From Lactococcus taiwanensis (GTDB lineage Bacteria > Bacillota > Bacilli > Lactobacillales > Streptococcaceae): 64,000 bases of DNA. The notes under the pieces were generated by a model. That model worked only from the letters and a program-made list of their open reading frames with translations, ran no database searches and was not told where the DNA came from. This document shows, one piece after another, positions 16,701-26,170 of the stretch. The stretch spans positions 124,001 to 188,000 of the forward strand of contig NZ_BNDT01000005.1 in assembly GCF_014905395.1 (NCBI RefSeq), given 5' to 3'. The position numbers and the translations under genes are program-made. Each line of letters begins with the position of its first letter. Within the stretch, counting starts at the first letter, position 1.

Positions 16701-18963
16701 CAGCATTCATGGAAATCGTGTTGTCATCACTAACCGCAATTGTCCAAGGGCCAGCGACATTATGCGCAGGCAGGGCAGTCGTTTCTATCAAATGGTAAGT
16801 CGTATCCTTACTAAATCGAAAGGCCGCGTCTTCCCAAAGCACAAGACCGTCTGCACGACTTATTCCCGTATTGACTATAGTGCCATCCGCAGTTTTCAAC
16901 TCGAAAACAGCGCCAGCAGGGGAAATACCTTCATTGGACTGCTTGATTACCTCAAACTTCCAGCGTTCGGTATTGGTAACGGTTTTGCCATCTTGGCTAA
17001 TACTAGAAGAGTAAGCATCAGCACCATTTTCTCTGACAATCTTATAAGTAAAGTACTCACCATTATTATTAAATAGGGGTAAAGCGACTTTGGCTTCGCC
17101 ACCCTCGAGGGTCAAGCTATCAAGCTTTGTAGCCGTCCACTTATTATCCTCGACACGCCCTGTGAGGAGATAGTTGGCGGTTTGCCAACTGCTCTCGTCC
17201 ACAGGAGTTGAGCGTTGAATTTCAAGTTCAATGTGCTCAGGACGACTTGCATTTTCAGCAGATATGTCTTCCCAAATCTTAGTCAAGTCAATGGTTGTAC
17301 CTACTGCTCGTCCGGCTGGTACAGCAAATGGCAGCTCTGTAGTGCTGATTGCTGGGTTAGGAATAAAATAAGTTGCAACTGGATCAGAGATAAAACGCCA
17401 AGTGTCTGGTGAAAAGTCTGTGCGTTCCGTCTGAAGATGCACTTGATGGTGAATTTGCACTTCCTGTCCAAGCCCAAGGTCAAGATTATTAAGTCGAATC
17501 ACGCTATTGTCATAAGTTGCTTCATAGGTTTGCAGGTTGGATGCTTGCCCATTTACAAAGTAATCAACTGGCAACGTACTAGCACCAGTATAAGTGAAGT
17601 GCTCACCAATTTTGATTTGGGCTGTACCATTACGAACAGTATCAAAAAGTTGTAAAAGTGTTTGGTTAAGATAAGTAGTTAAGTCACTTGCTGCATAAAC
17701 ATTCTGATAGTAGCTAGCATTATAGGTCAACTCACGCATGTAGTTTTCAATTTCAGCAAGGCTAAACCCTGGGTAGCTGGCCGTATTCCCACCACTTGAT
17801 ACGTTGCCCCCAGCGGTTCCAGCATTGATGGCAATACCAATACCATGGACTTCGATGCCCTTATTTTCCAAATTTTTAGCCGAAAATGTTGTAGCAGGAA
17901 AGACACTGTTATAAGTTGGACCAGACATTGTCCCTTGTACATGCCGTGGTGTAATCCCAGGCTGAGTCCCTGCCCCATCAATTGGACGTCCTATCAAGTC
18001 TGCTGGAGCTGTTGTAGCAGAATTTCCAAAGTTATTTGCCGTTTGTCCTGCAGTAGTATAACCTTGTAAATAAGCTTGCGACTCTGTTGTGGTCGACGTG
18101 ACTTCATTCACATCAATCGTATTGTTACCGTTGTTATCTGTAGCTCCAGTAATGCGGTTAGCTAGCGTTGGTACACCATCCGTAAGAAGGATAACAATTT
18201 TCTTGCGGTCAGCATCTTCTGCTTCCAACATCGCATCAGCTTGACGGAGTCCTGCTTGCGTAAAAGTTCCTTGGTTAGCCTCAGGTGCAACTGGAGTAGC
18301 ATTTTTTAAAAGATTGGTCTGATCTGTGGAATAATTGCCCAGTGGAACATACCTTGCCCCTGTGGTATAAACGCCGTTACCATAAGCCGCATGTCCAATA
18401 CGAATACGGTCTGGATCAATCCGATTCGTTCGGACATAATTCGATAAGGTGTCGGCAAAATTTTCAATCGCTGCATCCAAAAGTGCCATTTTATTGTTAT
18501 CTGCCATGGAAGAGGAATGATCAGACACCAATACGATACTCATCGGACGCACATCCACAGTCTGATTACCACGAATATTCGTATAAACATCATAAAGTCC
18601 AGGTGTTGACGTCTCTTGTGCAAATTGTCGAATCGCATAGGCTCCATTACTATAAGTGATATAGTTATTTATAAAATCACTTTTCTCACTTGCTATACCT
18701 GGGCTTGCTACAAAATCATTAAGACCATCCGAGGTATTCCCTGTGTGATTGATCACATCATCCTGACCCGCCTGTGACCAGCTGTTATTAGGATGGGCGC
18801 GTTCTTCTCCCGTCGCATAATTGGGGCCAATAACACTGGTGTCTGCTAGCATTGACGCATTGCCCTGCCCATTTAACAAAATACCCGCAGTATCTAAGAA
18901 TAAGGGAGCAATTAAGGATAAAGCTGCGGTAAATTGTATCAGCTTTCTTCTGTAAGATTTCAT
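13762..18963 (-). CDS. Giant cell-wall protein: vWA domain plus Cna-B repeats, pilus-tip-adhesin-like
   Basis: The 1733-residue secreted protein starts with a basic, hydrophobic signal peptide (about 1-40). A von Willebrand A domain follows with the MIDAS motif DHSSS near residue 148 and a matching ILLTDG strand. Then come about six Cna-B type modules, each with a K-x-W-x-D start, RPE-x-I/V-T-V-x-L and a Y-x-V/I-x-E end, and three SpaA-like domains. These modules usually carry internal isopeptide bonds. The C-terminus has LPRLNS, a hydrophobic helix and RGYWWKKLK: a sortase-type tail in which the usual LPXTG is replaced. The ATG at 18963 has GGAGG five bases upstream; the frame runs to 19014. 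No sortase or other pilin gene adjoins, so it may be a stand-alone adhesin. Palindromic repeats at 14591 and 15152 lie inside. Confidence 0.85.
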   Translation of the reverse strand: MKSYRRKLIQFTAALSLIAPLFLDTAGILLNGQGNASMLADTSVIGPNYATGEERAHPNNSWSQAGQDDVINHTGNTSDGLNDFVASPGIASEKSDFINNYITYSNGAYAIRQFAQETSTPGLYDVYTNIRGNQTVDVRPMSIVLVSDHSSSMADNNKMALLDAAIENFADTLSNYVRTNRIDPDRIRIGHAAYGNGVYTTGARYVPLGNYSTDQTNLLKNATPVAPEANQGTFTQAGLRQADAMLEAEDADRKKIVILLTDGVPTLANRITGATDNNGNNTIDVNEVTSTTTESQAYLQGYTTAGQTANNFGNSATTAPADLIGRPIDGAGTQPGITPRHVQGTMSGPTYNSVFPATTFSAKNLENKGIEVHGIGIAINAGTAGGNVSSGGNTASYPGFSLAEIENYMRELTYNASYYQNVYAASDLTTYLNQTLLQLFDTVRNGTAQIKIGEHFTYTGASTLPVDYFVNGQASNLQTYEATYDNSVIRLNNLDLGLGQEVQIHHQVHLQTERTDFSPDTWRFISDPVATYFIPNPAISTTELPFAVPAGRAVGTTIDLTKIWEDISAENASRPEHIELEIQRSTPVDESSWQTANYLLTGRVEDNKWTATKLDSLTLEGGEAKVALPLFNNNGEYFTYKIVRENGADAYSSSISQDGKTVTNTERWKFEVIKQSNEGISPAGAVFELKTADGTIVNTGISRADGLVLWEDAAFRFSKDTTYHLIETTALPAHNVAGPWTIAVSDDNTISMNADNENDEESVYITTKDEQSATFKVTLVNHRDVTRLQGVKTWRGDEGKEQFRPATITVQLFQNDELLRQVEVAAPKREGDEAISDTWSYDFGLVPVKDLEGNAYVYTVKELNVPHYLSVISGLNIINTLDLSNIDLDITKIWEDNGNRAGHRPERISFQLYRDNIAYGEPVELAGERYANQWDYTFENLQEYKNATEKYDYEIRELNVSERYTDKVVKIDEQTFDIINTFVPELTKISGQKIWDEHTPEQFMPREITIELWAYPTDEVSETAPTLVDTKVVAASDDWKYEFVDLPKEDEEGRAINYQVREVSLANFSPQYPDNNVELGQFDIKNIFTPNLRDISVTKSWNDYDNALALRPESVTVELLRDDEIFLTTTVTASNDWTYTFENLPVYRSSALDEYVYTIREVNVPLGYQEGDEAADDFNLTNTLVENKAVTGDKTWVGDEATNIRPESITVQLWRYGYNALGEIDLSTAEPVLDQAGQQLSAEVSASTDWAFNFDNLPKYDFDELTDRPVREISYFVSELLEESVTSSYETTIAPVSDSLFGNGIANHFAITNTLTGLPIFLEVNKQDADFGNAALPGVNFVLTSTETQPLMPFALSFASPLLNPLADSGTTYLRSDANGQLRRLAPNTLTGAIVTGDAGLVELDYESNYQLLKLGAVGLFPSFDQISQWSIHTPTVSDAINHIADNDWQIAADSLVSTPDHLILATDEQEDVVAAPAMGRRALIRTSNINLAQLNPYVLSFDIASNVTHGFSIEKVDADTNQKMDTQFRLRWVERWDDGGNFATMSQLDLTSLNLRGTGEQASEYNVDATTGATLSTIEGEKTINNMSRGNLYIISEPTPPAGYQKSDTMIVAYMDQAAALSADGRVQIRLARRSVDHPNVLVFDDMNNFPEYRGWTSDGRGIRFANFKIGQSPVPESEKRLSGGALPPDSSGAKTGRLPRLNSTLEVVLALLGFVLLITLPSRGYWWKKLK
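14591..14606. repeat. CTGAC-N6-GTCAG palindrome, copy 7 (inside surface protein gene)
   Basis: Centre AAGGCT, the same as the copy at 56429. It encodes ADSLVST. Confidence 0.9.
15152..15167. repeat. CTGAC-N6-GTCAG palindrome, copy 8 (inside surface protein gene)
   Basis: Centre CGGACG. It encodes LTDRPVRE in a loop of a Cna-B module. Confidence 0.9.
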
Positions 18964-19043
18964 TTTATCCTCCATTTGATATGATTTTATAATAATTATC
19001 TCATAAAGACCCAAAACTGAGAAACGATATTAGAAAATAATTA

Positions 19044-19078
19044 GAAAACAAAAAACAGCTGATAAATGGATCAGCTGA
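19044..19078 (-). terminator. Terminator of the alpha operon (after rplQ)
   Basis: CAGCTGAT (19056-19063) and ATCAGCTG (19070-19077) form a perfect 8-bp stem, followed on the minus strand by six T. It lies about 150 bases after rplQ. The stretch 19079-19228 shows only a weak ACCA/TGGT hairpin next to an A/T run. Confidence 0.8.
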
Positions 19079-19228
19079 TTTTGGGGATAAAAAAAAACCA
19101 TGAGTGGTCCTTCTTAGAAAAATATTAAGTGGACAGAGCTAGACTAAGCAATGCTACTCCGCAAAAACTTGCGACATCAACACAACGCCAACATCATAAC
19201 ACTCAGGTTATTTTATTTAATTGCCGAA

Positions 19229-19609
19229 TTAAACCAATTCAATGATTGCCATAGGCGCAGCATCACCACGACGTGGTTCTACTTTAAGGATACGAGTGTA
19301 ACCACCGTTACGTCCTTCGTAGCGTTTAGCAAGATCGTTGAACAATTTTTGAAGGGCAGTTGGGAAAGTTTCAGTTTCTTCGTTGAAATCTTTAATTGCG
19401 ATTTCATTACGTACGTAAGCAGCTGCTGCACGACGAGCTGAAAGATCACCTTTTTTACCAAGCGTAATCATTTTTTCTACTGTACGACGAACTTCTTTAG
19501 CGCGCGCTTCAGTTGTAACGATAGTCTCGTTGATGATCAAGTCAGTAGTCAAATCACGAAGCATAGCTTTACGTTGTGAAGATGTACGTCCGAGTTTACG
19601 ATTGCTCAT
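19229..19609 (-). CDS. rplQ: Ribosomal protein L17
   Basis: 126 residues with the typical start [20 protein letters not shown] and the end [14 protein letters not shown]. It is a 50S protein near the exit tunnel and is last in the infA-rpmJ-rpsM-rpsK-rpoA-rplQ unit. Confidence 0.98.
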   Translation of the reverse strand: MSNRKLGRTSSQRKAMLRDLTTDLIINETIVTTEARAKEVRRTVEKMITLGKKGDLSARRAAAAYVRNEIAIKDFNEETETFPTALQKLFNDLAKRYEGRNGGYTRILKVEPRRGDAAPMAIIELV

Positions 19610-19624
19610 TTTTTTCCTCCTGTA

Positions 19625-20563
19625 TTATTTTCTTTTTTTAAGGGAAAGTCCCAATTCAGTCAATTTAACTTTGACTTCTTCTACTGATTTGTGACCGAGG
19701 TTTTTGACTTTAATCATGTCAGCTTCGCTCATCTCAACAATATCAGCAACAGTATTGATACCAGCACGTTTCAAACCATTGTAAGCACGAACTGAGAAGT
19801 CCATTTCTTCAATAATTTTATCGAGCACACGTTCTGTTTTCACTTCGTCTTTAACAACAAGTGTTTCAGCCTCAGCAGCAACTTCTGAAAGATCAACGAA
19901 CAAGTTCAAGTGGTCTGTCAAAATTTTAGCTGAGAGTGACAAAGCTTCATCAGCGACGATGGTACCATTAGTAATGATTTCAAGTGTTAATTTATCGTAG
20001 CTAGAGTCACCACCAACACGGGCAGGTTCTACTTGATAATTCACTTTGCTTACTGGTGTGTAAATTGAGTCTACAGCAATTGTGCCAATTGGCGCTCCAT
20101 CGACTTTATTTTCATCAGCCGGAACATAGCCGTATCCTTTTTTAACAGTCATTACAGCACGCATTGAGTGACCTTCAGCAATAGAGAACAAGTAATGGTC
20201 TTTGTTGACAATTTCAATGTCGCTATCTGTTAAGATATCACCAGCAGTAACATCCATAGGACCAGTAACGTCAAGTTCAATTTGTTTTTCAGACTCTACG
20301 TATGATTTGATGGCAATTCCTTTAACCGCAAGAACGATTTGGATGACATCTTCACGTACGCCAGGGATTGTTGCGAATTCGTGTTGAACACCTTCAATTT
20401 GAATTGAAGTCACAGCAGCACCAGGAAGTGATGACAAAAGGACGCGACGCAGAGAGTTACCTAAAGTTGTACCATAACCACGTTCAAGTGGTTCAACAAC
20501 GAATTTACCGTAATTTTCTGATTCGTCAAATTTAGTAATTTTTGGTTTTTCAAACTCAATCAT
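19625..20563 (-). CDS. rpoA: RNA polymerase alpha subunit
   Basis: The 312-residue protein has the N-terminal dimerisation domain ([20 protein letters not shown]) and a C-terminal domain with the DNA-contacting helix-hairpin-helix region ([16 protein letters not shown]...[13 protein letters not shown]). It seeds RNA polymerase assembly and contacts UP elements and activators. It lies 48 bases after rpsK and 15 bases before rplQ. Confidence 0.98.
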   Translation of the reverse strand: MIEFEKPKITKFDESENYGKFVVEPLERGYGTTLGNSLRRVLLSSLPGAAVTSIQIEGVQHEFATIPGVREDVIQIVLAVKGIAIKSYVESEKQIELDVTGPMDVTAGDILTDSDIEIVNKDHYLFSIAEGHSMRAVMTVKKGYGYVPADENKVDGAPIGTIAVDSIYTPVSKVNYQVEPARVGGDSSYDKLTLEIITNGTIVADEALSLSAKILTDHLNLFVDLSEVAAEAETLVVKDEVKTERVLDKIIEEMDFSVRAYNGLKRAGINTVADIVEMSEADMIKVKNLGHKSVEEVKVKLTELGLSLKKRK

Positions 20564-20611
20564 GTATGTTCTCCTCTAAAGCGAAAAGTGATTAGTGACA
20601 AGAGTGACTAA

Positions 20612-20995
20612 TTATACACGACGACGTTTTGGAGGACGTGCACCATTGTGAGGTACAGGAGTCACATCACTGATAGATGTTACATTAAGACCAGCTGCAG
20701 CGAGTGCGCGGATAGCTGATTCACGACCTGAACCAGGACCTTTAACAGTAACTGATACAGTTTTCAAACCTTGTTCTTGAGCAGCTTTAGCAGCAGCTTC
20801 TGAAGCCATTTGAGCGGCGAATGGTGTAGATTTTTTAGAACCTTTGAAACCAAGTGCACCAGCTGATGACCAAGCAAGGGCGTTACCATGAACGTCTGTG
20901 ATCATAACGATTGTGTTGTTGAATGTTGATTGGATATGAACGATACCTGATTCAATATTCTTTTTAACACGACGTTTACGTGTAATTTTTGGCAT
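20612..20995 (-). CDS. rpsK: Ribosomal protein S11
   Basis: 127 residues, with the conserved [13 protein letters not shown] core and the basic end [13 protein letters not shown] 30S platform protein; normal length for Lactobacillales. Confidence 0.98.
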   Translation of the reverse strand: MPKITRKRRVKKNIESGIVHIQSTFNNTIVMITDVHGNALAWSSAGALGFKGSKKSTPFAAQMASEAAAKAAQEQGLKTVSVTVKGPGSGRESAIRALAAAGLNVTSISDVTPVPHNGARPPKRRRV

Positions 20996-21015
20996 TTTAA
21001 CTCCTTTCTATCTAA

Positions 21016-21381
21016 TTATTTTTTCTTACCTGCGATTGATTTAGCAGGACCTTTACGTGTACGAGCGTTGTTCTTAGTGTTTTGTCCACGTGTAGGAAGT
21101 CCACGACGGTGACGCATACCACGGTAAGAACCGATTTCCATCAAACGCTTGATGTTAAGTGAAACTTCACGACGCAAATCTCCTTCGAGTTTGAGTCCAT
21201 CAAGTTCACGACGAATTGCATCTTCTTGATCTGATGTCAAATCTTTTGTACGGATATCTTCTGAAACACCTGCAGCTGCAAGTACTTTCTTAGATGTTTG
21301 AAGTCCAACACCGTAAACGTATGTCAATGAAATAACGATACGTTTTTCGTTTGGAATATCAACTCCAGCAAAACGAGCCAT
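21016..21381 (-). CDS. rpsM: Ribosomal protein S13
   Basis: 121 residues with [14 protein letters not shown] at the start and the [19 protein letters not shown] tail that contacts tRNA and helix 41. A 30S head protein. Confidence 0.98.
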   Translation of the reverse strand: MARFAGVDIPNEKRIVISLTYVYGVGLQTSKKVLAAAGVSEDIRTKDLTSDQEDAIRRELDGLKLEGDLRREVSLNIKRLMEIGSYRGMRHRRGLPTRGQNTKNNARTRKGPAKSIAGKKK

Positions 21382-21398
21382 ATTTTTCTATTTCCTTT

Positions 21399-21515
21399 CT
21401 ATCCCTGACGTTGTTTGTGTTTTGGATTTACAGGGCAAATTACCATTACACGACCGTTACGACGAATCACTTTACAGTATTCGCAGATTGGTTTAACTGA
21501 TGGTCTTACTTTCAT
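21399..21515 (-). CDS. rpmJ: Ribosomal protein L36
   Basis: A 38-residue protein, [15 protein letters not shown]...NPKHKQRQG, read directly from the minus strand. It has two Cys in CEYC, then C and H further on, so it is the zinc-binding form. It lies between infA and rpsM. Confidence 0.95.
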   Translation of the reverse strand: MKVRPSVKPICEYCKVIRRNGRVMVICPVNPKHKQRQG

Positions 21516-21571
21516 TGTGTCTTCCTTTCTATAGGTTACTGTGCATACGTTGCACCCAATGAATGTCCGGA

Positions 21572-21790
21572 TTACTTAAAGCGGTAAGTAATTCGTCCGC
21601 GTGTCAAATCGTATGGTGAGAGTTCAACTTGAACCTTGTCTCCAGGCAAGATACGGATATAATTCTTACGAATTTTTCCTGAAATCGTCGCCAAGACTTG
21701 GTGACCATTTTCGAGTTCAACAGTGAACATCGCATTCGGCATTGTATCAACGACTTTGCCGTCTACTTCAATTACATCATCTTTTGCCAA
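21572..21790 (-). CDS. infA: Translation initiation factor IF-1
   Basis: The 72-residue OB-fold protein ([19 protein letters not shown]...RGRITYRFK) binds the A site during initiation. It opens a new transcription unit: adk terminators lie upstream and a consensus-type promoter at 21854-21882 gives a leader of about 55 nt. Confidence 0.98.
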
Positions 21791-21853
21791 GCAAAAGCAC
21801 CTCCTTAAAAATTCCCCGAAAGATATAAATATATCTAAAAGTCGGACTTATGT

Positions 21854-21882
21854 ATTTTAGCACTTTTCAGCTATAAATGCAA
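21854..21882 (-). promoter_or_regulatory. Promoter of the infA-rplQ unit
   Basis: On the minus strand TTGCAT (21882-21877), 17 bp and TAAAAT (21859-21854). Confidence 0.8.
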
Positions 21883-21962
21883 GTCTTTCTTTCAAAAAAG
21901 CCTTGTTTTTTCTAGCCTCGACCCTTTTTCGGAGAAATTTTTCATATAAAAAAGCTTCATGG

Positions 21963-21982
21963 CAATGTTTTCGGGTGTTTCA
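21963..21982 (-). repeat. CAATGTTTTCGGGTGT motif, copy C
   Basis: Sixteen bases identical to copy B at 27381; a related copy A is in the rpsJ leader. It lies between the adk terminator and the infA promoter. Confidence 0.6.
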
Positions 21983-21987
21983 TAAAA

Positions 21988-22026
21988 AATAATAACTGAT
22001 CTCACTGAACAGTTATTATTTTTCAT
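21988..22026. terminator. Second adk terminator (bidirectional)
   Basis: AATAATAACTG (21988-21998) pairs perfectly with CAGTTATTATT (22010-22020), with T runs on both sides. Confidence 0.8.
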
Positions 22027-22036
22027 CTTTGCATCT

Positions 22037-22061
22037 TAAAAAAACCTCTCAAAGAGGTTTT
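22037..22061 (-). terminator. First adk terminator
   Basis: AAAACCTCT (22041-22049) and AGAGGTTTT (22053-22061), followed on the minus strand by seven T, directly after adk. Confidence 0.85.
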
Positions 22062-22067
22062 TATTTA

Positions 22068-22742
<675 letters not shown>

Positions 22743-22745
22743 TTA

Positions 22746-22761
22746 CTGACAGAGCTGTCAG
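22746..22761. repeat. CTGAC-N6-GTCAG palindrome, copy 9 (secY-adk gap)
   Basis: Centre AGAGCT, making 7-bp arms. Symmetry extends to TTACTGAC/GTCAGTAA. No T-tract follows. Confidence 0.9.
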
Positions 22762-22824
22762 TAATTTGCAGATATCCTTTGTGATTTTACTACACTATTT
22801 TAGCGTATTTTTTAGAAAAAATAA

Positions 22825-22850
22825 AGAAAAACCTTGCCTGAGGCAAGATT
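22825..22850 (-). terminator. secY terminator
   Basis: CTTGCCT (22833-22839) and AGGCAAG (22841-22847), followed on the minus strand by GTTTTTC. Confidence 0.75.
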
Positions 22851-24170
22851 TTATTTAATTTCAAGTGGATTGTCCATAAACCCAGTATATTTACGTTTCA
22901 ATAAATATCCTTCCAATTGTTTTACCGCTTGGATAGCTACTTGGATAAGGATTAAAAGGGAAGTCCCTCCCAAAGCAACAATTTTTGGAAGCCCCCAAAT
23001 ATTTTGTGCTGCGATTGGAATAATTGAAATCAATCCCAAGAAAAGGGAACCTACAGTAGCAAGGCGCATCAAGAGACGTGAAACATATTTTTCCGTAGCT
23101 TTACCTGGTCGTACAGAAGGGATATAAGAACCTTGTTTTTGTAGATTCTCAGCCATCTTTTCTGGATTAACCTGAACGAAAGAATAAAAGAAGGTAAAGA
23201 GGATAATCAGGAGCGCGTAGAAAAGCATTCCTGTCCATGTGGTGTAAGATAAAGCCTCTTGTAGTTTAGATAACCAACCAACATTACTTCCTTGCGCTCT
23301 TTGTAAGAACTGCAAAATAGTTGCTGGCGCTGTGGTAATTGAACCTGCGAAGATGACTGGAATTACACCAGCTGGGTTGACGCGAAGTGGTAAATAAGAA
23401 CTTGTTGGAGCACCTTGAGTCAATTTAGTGTATTGAATAGGTACTTTGCGTTCTGCTTGTTGGACGAATGTGGTGAGATAAATAATAATCGTAGCAACCA
23501 GAACGAGTCCGATTACAAAGAGCCAAGACATAGGCAACTCAGACGGACGGACATTTTGGAATTTTTCAGTGTAAACCGACTGTACAGCTGAGGGAATACC
23601 TGAGACAATCCCAGCAAAGATAATGACAGATACACCAGATCCAAAACCTTTTTCATTAATCTGCTCACCCATCCAGGTAACCACCATAGAACCGGTTGTC
23701 AAAATTGCACCAATCATCAAGTAACTTTGCCAATTTGGATTTTGAACAATGTTAAGTGAGCTCATCGCTTGGAACCCGGCAGTAATCCCTATAGATTGCG
23801 CCATCGCCAATACCAAGGTAATATAACGTGTAGCCTGATTCAGCTTACGACGTCCAATTTCTCCTTGTTTCGACCACTCGACAAACTTAGGTAAGATATC
23901 CATCTGTAAAAGCTGAACAATGATAGAGGCCGTAATATAAGGTGATACCCCCATCGCAAAGAGCGAATAGTTTTGCATGGCATTACCAGAGACCAAATTC
24001 ATCATATTCAAAAATGGTAAGTTACTAATTTCTGTTAAGTTTTGGACGTTGACACCCGGTACAGTAATATGGGCACCTAAGCGGAAAACAAAAAGAATGA
24101 AAATCGTAAAGAGGATTCTTGCTCGGACGTCCTTTACCTTAAAGGCTTCCTTAAGCGTTTTAAAAAACAT
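22851..24170 (-). CDS. secY: Preprotein translocase subunit SecY
   Basis: 439 residues with ten membrane helices, beginning MFFKTLKEAFKVKDVRARI. It forms the Sec channel with SecE (encoded at 38.6 kb) and SecG. It keeps the usual place after rplO, with a 78-bp gap, and is followed by a terminator. Confidence 0.98.
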   Translation of the reverse strand: MFFKTLKEAFKVKDVRARILFTIFILFVFRLGAHITVPGVNVQNLTEISNLPFLNMMNLVSGNAMQNYSLFAMGVSPYITASIIVQLLQMDILPKFVEWSKQGEIGRRKLNQATRYITLVLAMAQSIGITAGFQAMSSLNIVQNPNWQSYLMIGAILTTGSMVVTWMGEQINEKGFGSGVSVIIFAGIVSGIPSAVQSVYTEKFQNVRPSELPMSWLFVIGLVLVATIIIYLTTFVQQAERKVPIQYTKLTQGAPTSSYLPLRVNPAGVIPVIFAGSITTAPATILQFLQRAQGSNVGWLSKLQEALSYTTWTGMLFYALLIILFTFFYSFVQVNPEKMAENLQKQGSYIPSVRPGKATEKYVSRLLMRLATVGSLFLGLISIIPIAAQNIWGLPKIVALGGTSLLILIQVAIQAVKQLEGYLLKRKYTGFMDNPLEIK

Positions 24171-24248
24171 AAAACCTCCTTAAAGCGTTTTACTTATAAA
24201 TAGACAATAAGCGGCTGAATCATCAACCGCTAATTGAAATGTGAAAAA

Positions 24249-24692
24249 TTATGCTTCTTCTACAGAACCACCAGCAGCTTCGATTGCAGCTTTTGCAGCA
24301 GCAGATACTTTAGCAACTTTAACTTTAAGATTTTTAACTGTCAATTCGCCGTTCGCAAGAACTTTAACGCCTGATTTAACATCTTTAACGATTTTAGCAG
24401 CTACAAGAGTTTCAGCTGTTACGTCTGCGCCATCTTCAAGGCGGTTTAATGTTTCAAGGTTAACAATTGCATATTCTTTCTTGTTAACATTCAAGAAACC
24501 ACGTTTTGGCATGCGACGGAACAATTCTGTTTGTCCACCTTCAAAACCAGGACGAACTCCGCCACCTGAACGAGCTTTTTGACCTTTTTGACCACGACCA
24601 GATGTTTTACCGTTACCTGATGATGTACCACGACCTACACGATTACGTACTTTACGGCTGCCTTCAGCAGCTTTCAATGAATGAAGTTCCAT
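24249..24692 (-). CDS. rplO: Ribosomal protein L15
   Basis: 147 residues, with the Gly/Arg-rich region [20 protein letters not shown] typical of L15. Unlike the standard spc operon it does not follow rpmD directly: a terminator, a promoter and a leader of about 110 nt with nested helices lie in between. Confidence 0.98.
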   Translation of the reverse strand: MELHSLKAAEGSRKVRNRVGRGTSSGNGKTSGRGQKGQKARSGGGVRPGFEGGQTELFRRMPKRGFLNVNKKEYAIVNLETLNRLEDGADVTAETLVAAKIVKDVKSGVKVLANGELTVKNLKVKVAKVSAAAKAAIEAAGGSVEEA

Positions 24693-24708
24693 TTTTTCTC
24701 CTTATTTT

Positions 24709-24767
24709 GTACCTTGCTTATCGCCGATTTCCTATGTAAGGAACGTAGAAAATAAACTCGCCGGTAC
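24709..24767 (-). ncRNA. Structured leader of rplO (candidate r-protein autoregulatory element)
   Basis: Seen as plus-strand arms: GTACC (24709-24713) pairs with GGTAC (24763-24767), and inside it TTCCT (24729-24733) pairs with AGGAA (24739-24743). The element lies between the rplO promoter and its start codon. I cannot assign it to a known leader family. Confidence 0.5.
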
Positions 24768-24808
24768 TCTAATAATATTAATTTTTCATCTCAAATAGAG
24801 ACCTTACT

Positions 24809-24837
24809 ATTTTACTATTTTTTTTCTCAAATTACAA
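24809..24837 (-). promoter_or_regulatory. Internal promoter for rplO-secY
   Basis: On the minus strand TTGTAA (24837-24832), 17 bp and TAAAAT (24814-24809). Confidence 0.7.
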
Positions 24838-24853
24838 GTTGTTTCCTTATAAG

Positions 24854-24886
24854 AAAAACACTCCTAAAAATGAGAAGTGTTTTTTT
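24854..24886. terminator. Terminator between rpmD and rplO
   Basis: AAACACT (24856-24862) and AGTGTTT (24876-24882) with extra inner pairs; A and T runs on both sides make it bidirectional. Confidence 0.8.
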
Positions 24887-24898
24887 ATAAACTATTGC

Positions 24899-25081
24899 TT
24901 ATGCTTCTTTTTCAACTTTAACCAAGTGAGAAATAGAATTAACCATACCAAGAATAGCAGGTGTTCCTTCTTTTACTACTGAGCTATTGAGTTTACCAAG
25001 ACCGAGTGCTTTAACAGTTTTGCGTTGAGCAGGGATACGGCCGATTGGTGAGTTTACCAATGTAATTTTAATTTGAGCCAT
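24899..25081 (-). CDS. rpmD: Ribosomal protein L30
   Basis: 60 residues, [21 protein letters not shown]. The ATG at 25081 with AAGGAGG upstream is preferred to an in-frame start at 25144 inside rpsE. Confidence 0.97.
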   Translation of the reverse strand: MAQIKITLVNSPIGRIPAQRKTVKALGLGKLNSSVVKEGTPAILGMVNSISHLVKVEKEA

Positions 25082-25091
25082 TTTTTCCTCC

Positions 25092-25598
25092 TTAGGCGAA
25101 ATCTGATACAGATTTACCGCGTAATGCAGCAACTTCTTCAGCACGTTTCAATTGATTCAATCCATCAACAGTTGCACGAACAACGTTGATTGGTGTGTTT
25201 GATCCAAGTGATTTTGATGTTACGTCAGCAACACCAGCGAGTTCGAGGACGGCACGAACGGCACCACCTGCGGCAACTCCAGCACCTTCTACAGCTGGTT
25301 TAAGGAGGATTTTACCACCACCGAAGACACCAAGTGCTTCGTGAGGAAGTGTAGTACCTACCATAGGAACTGTAATAAGGTTTTTCTTAGCTGCTTCGAT
25401 TGCTTTACGGATAGCTTCTGGAACTTCTTGAGCTTTACCAGTACCGAAACCTACGCGACCGTTACGGTCACCAACAACAACAAGTGCTGCAAAGCGAAGA
25501 CGACGTCCACCTTTAACAACTTTAGTAACGCGGTTAATTGAAACTACGCGTTCTTCAAATTCGCTTTGTTCGCGATCATTTCTTCTGTTTTCTGCCAT
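25092..25598 (-). CDS. rpsE: Ribosomal protein S5
   Basis: 168 residues with the double-stranded RNA-binding start [19 protein letters not shown] and the [16 protein letters not shown] segment. A 30S fidelity protein; mutations in this family cause spectinomycin resistance. Confidence 0.98.
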   Translation of the reverse strand: MAENRRNDREQSEFEERVVSINRVTKVVKGGRRLRFAALVVVGDRNGRVGFGTGKAQEVPEAIRKAIEAAKKNLITVPMVGTTLPHEALGVFGGGKILLKPAVEGAGVAAGGAVRAVLELAGVADVTSKSLGSNTPINVVRATVDGLNQLKRAEEVAALRGKSVSDFA

Positions 25599-25616
25599 GT
25601 TTAATTACCCCTTTCC

Positions 25617-25964
25617 TTAGAATTTCAATCCAGCTTCACGAGCTGCTGTAGCGAGTGCTGCAACACGTCCGTGATAGAGGTAACCACCGCGGTCGAAGAC
25701 AACTTCTTCAACGCCTTTAGCTTTTGCAGCTTCAGCAACGAGTTTACCAACTTCTGCGGCTTGTTCAGTTTTAGTACCAGTCAATTTGAGTGATGAAGCT
25801 GATGCAAGTGTTGTACCAGTTACGTCATCAATGACTTGTGCATAAATGTTTGTGTTTGAACGGAAAACGTTCAAACGTGGAGTTTCAGATGTTCCTGAAA
25901 TTTTACCGCGTACACGTGTGTGACGTTTTTGGCGGAGTTTGTTTTTATCTGGTTTAGAAATCAC
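25617..25964 (-). CDS. rplR: Ribosomal protein L18
   Basis: 115 residues ending in the conserved [16 protein letters not shown] region, which contacts 5S rRNA. The 206-bp gap before it (25965-26170) is unusual for this operon and holds two palindromic repeats. Confidence 0.98.
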   Translation of the reverse strand: MISKPDKNKLRQKRHTRVRGKISGTSETPRLNVFRSNTNIYAQVIDDVTGTTLASASSLKLTGTKTEQAAEVGKLVAEAAKAKGVEEVVFDRGGYLYHGRVAALATAAREAGLKF

Positions 25965-26019
25965 AATTCTACCTCTATATAATTTTAAATTTCGATAGTT
26001 TTTGCCATCGATTTTCTTA

Positions 26020-26035
26020 CTGACAGCATGGTCAG
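26020..26035. repeat. CTGAC-N6-GTCAG palindrome, copy 10 (rplF-rplR gap)
   Basis: Centre AGCATG; symmetry extends to CTTACTGAC/GTCAGTAAG. Confidence 0.9.
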
Positions 26036-26090
26036 TAAGCGGGGAGTTTTTGTCTGTCTAACAAAGTTAGCATTGACAAAATACTGGCAA

Positions 26091-26106
26091 CTGACAGAGC
26101 TGTCAG
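26091..26106. repeat. CTGAC-N6-GTCAG palindrome, copy 11 (rplF-rplR gap)
   Basis: Centre AGAGCT, 71 bp from copy 10 in the same gap. Confidence 0.9.
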
Positions 26107-26170
26107 CCACCAATTACGGATAACACTTTTTGCTAAATACCGATTCAAGTGAATCTTATTTGGACAAAAA

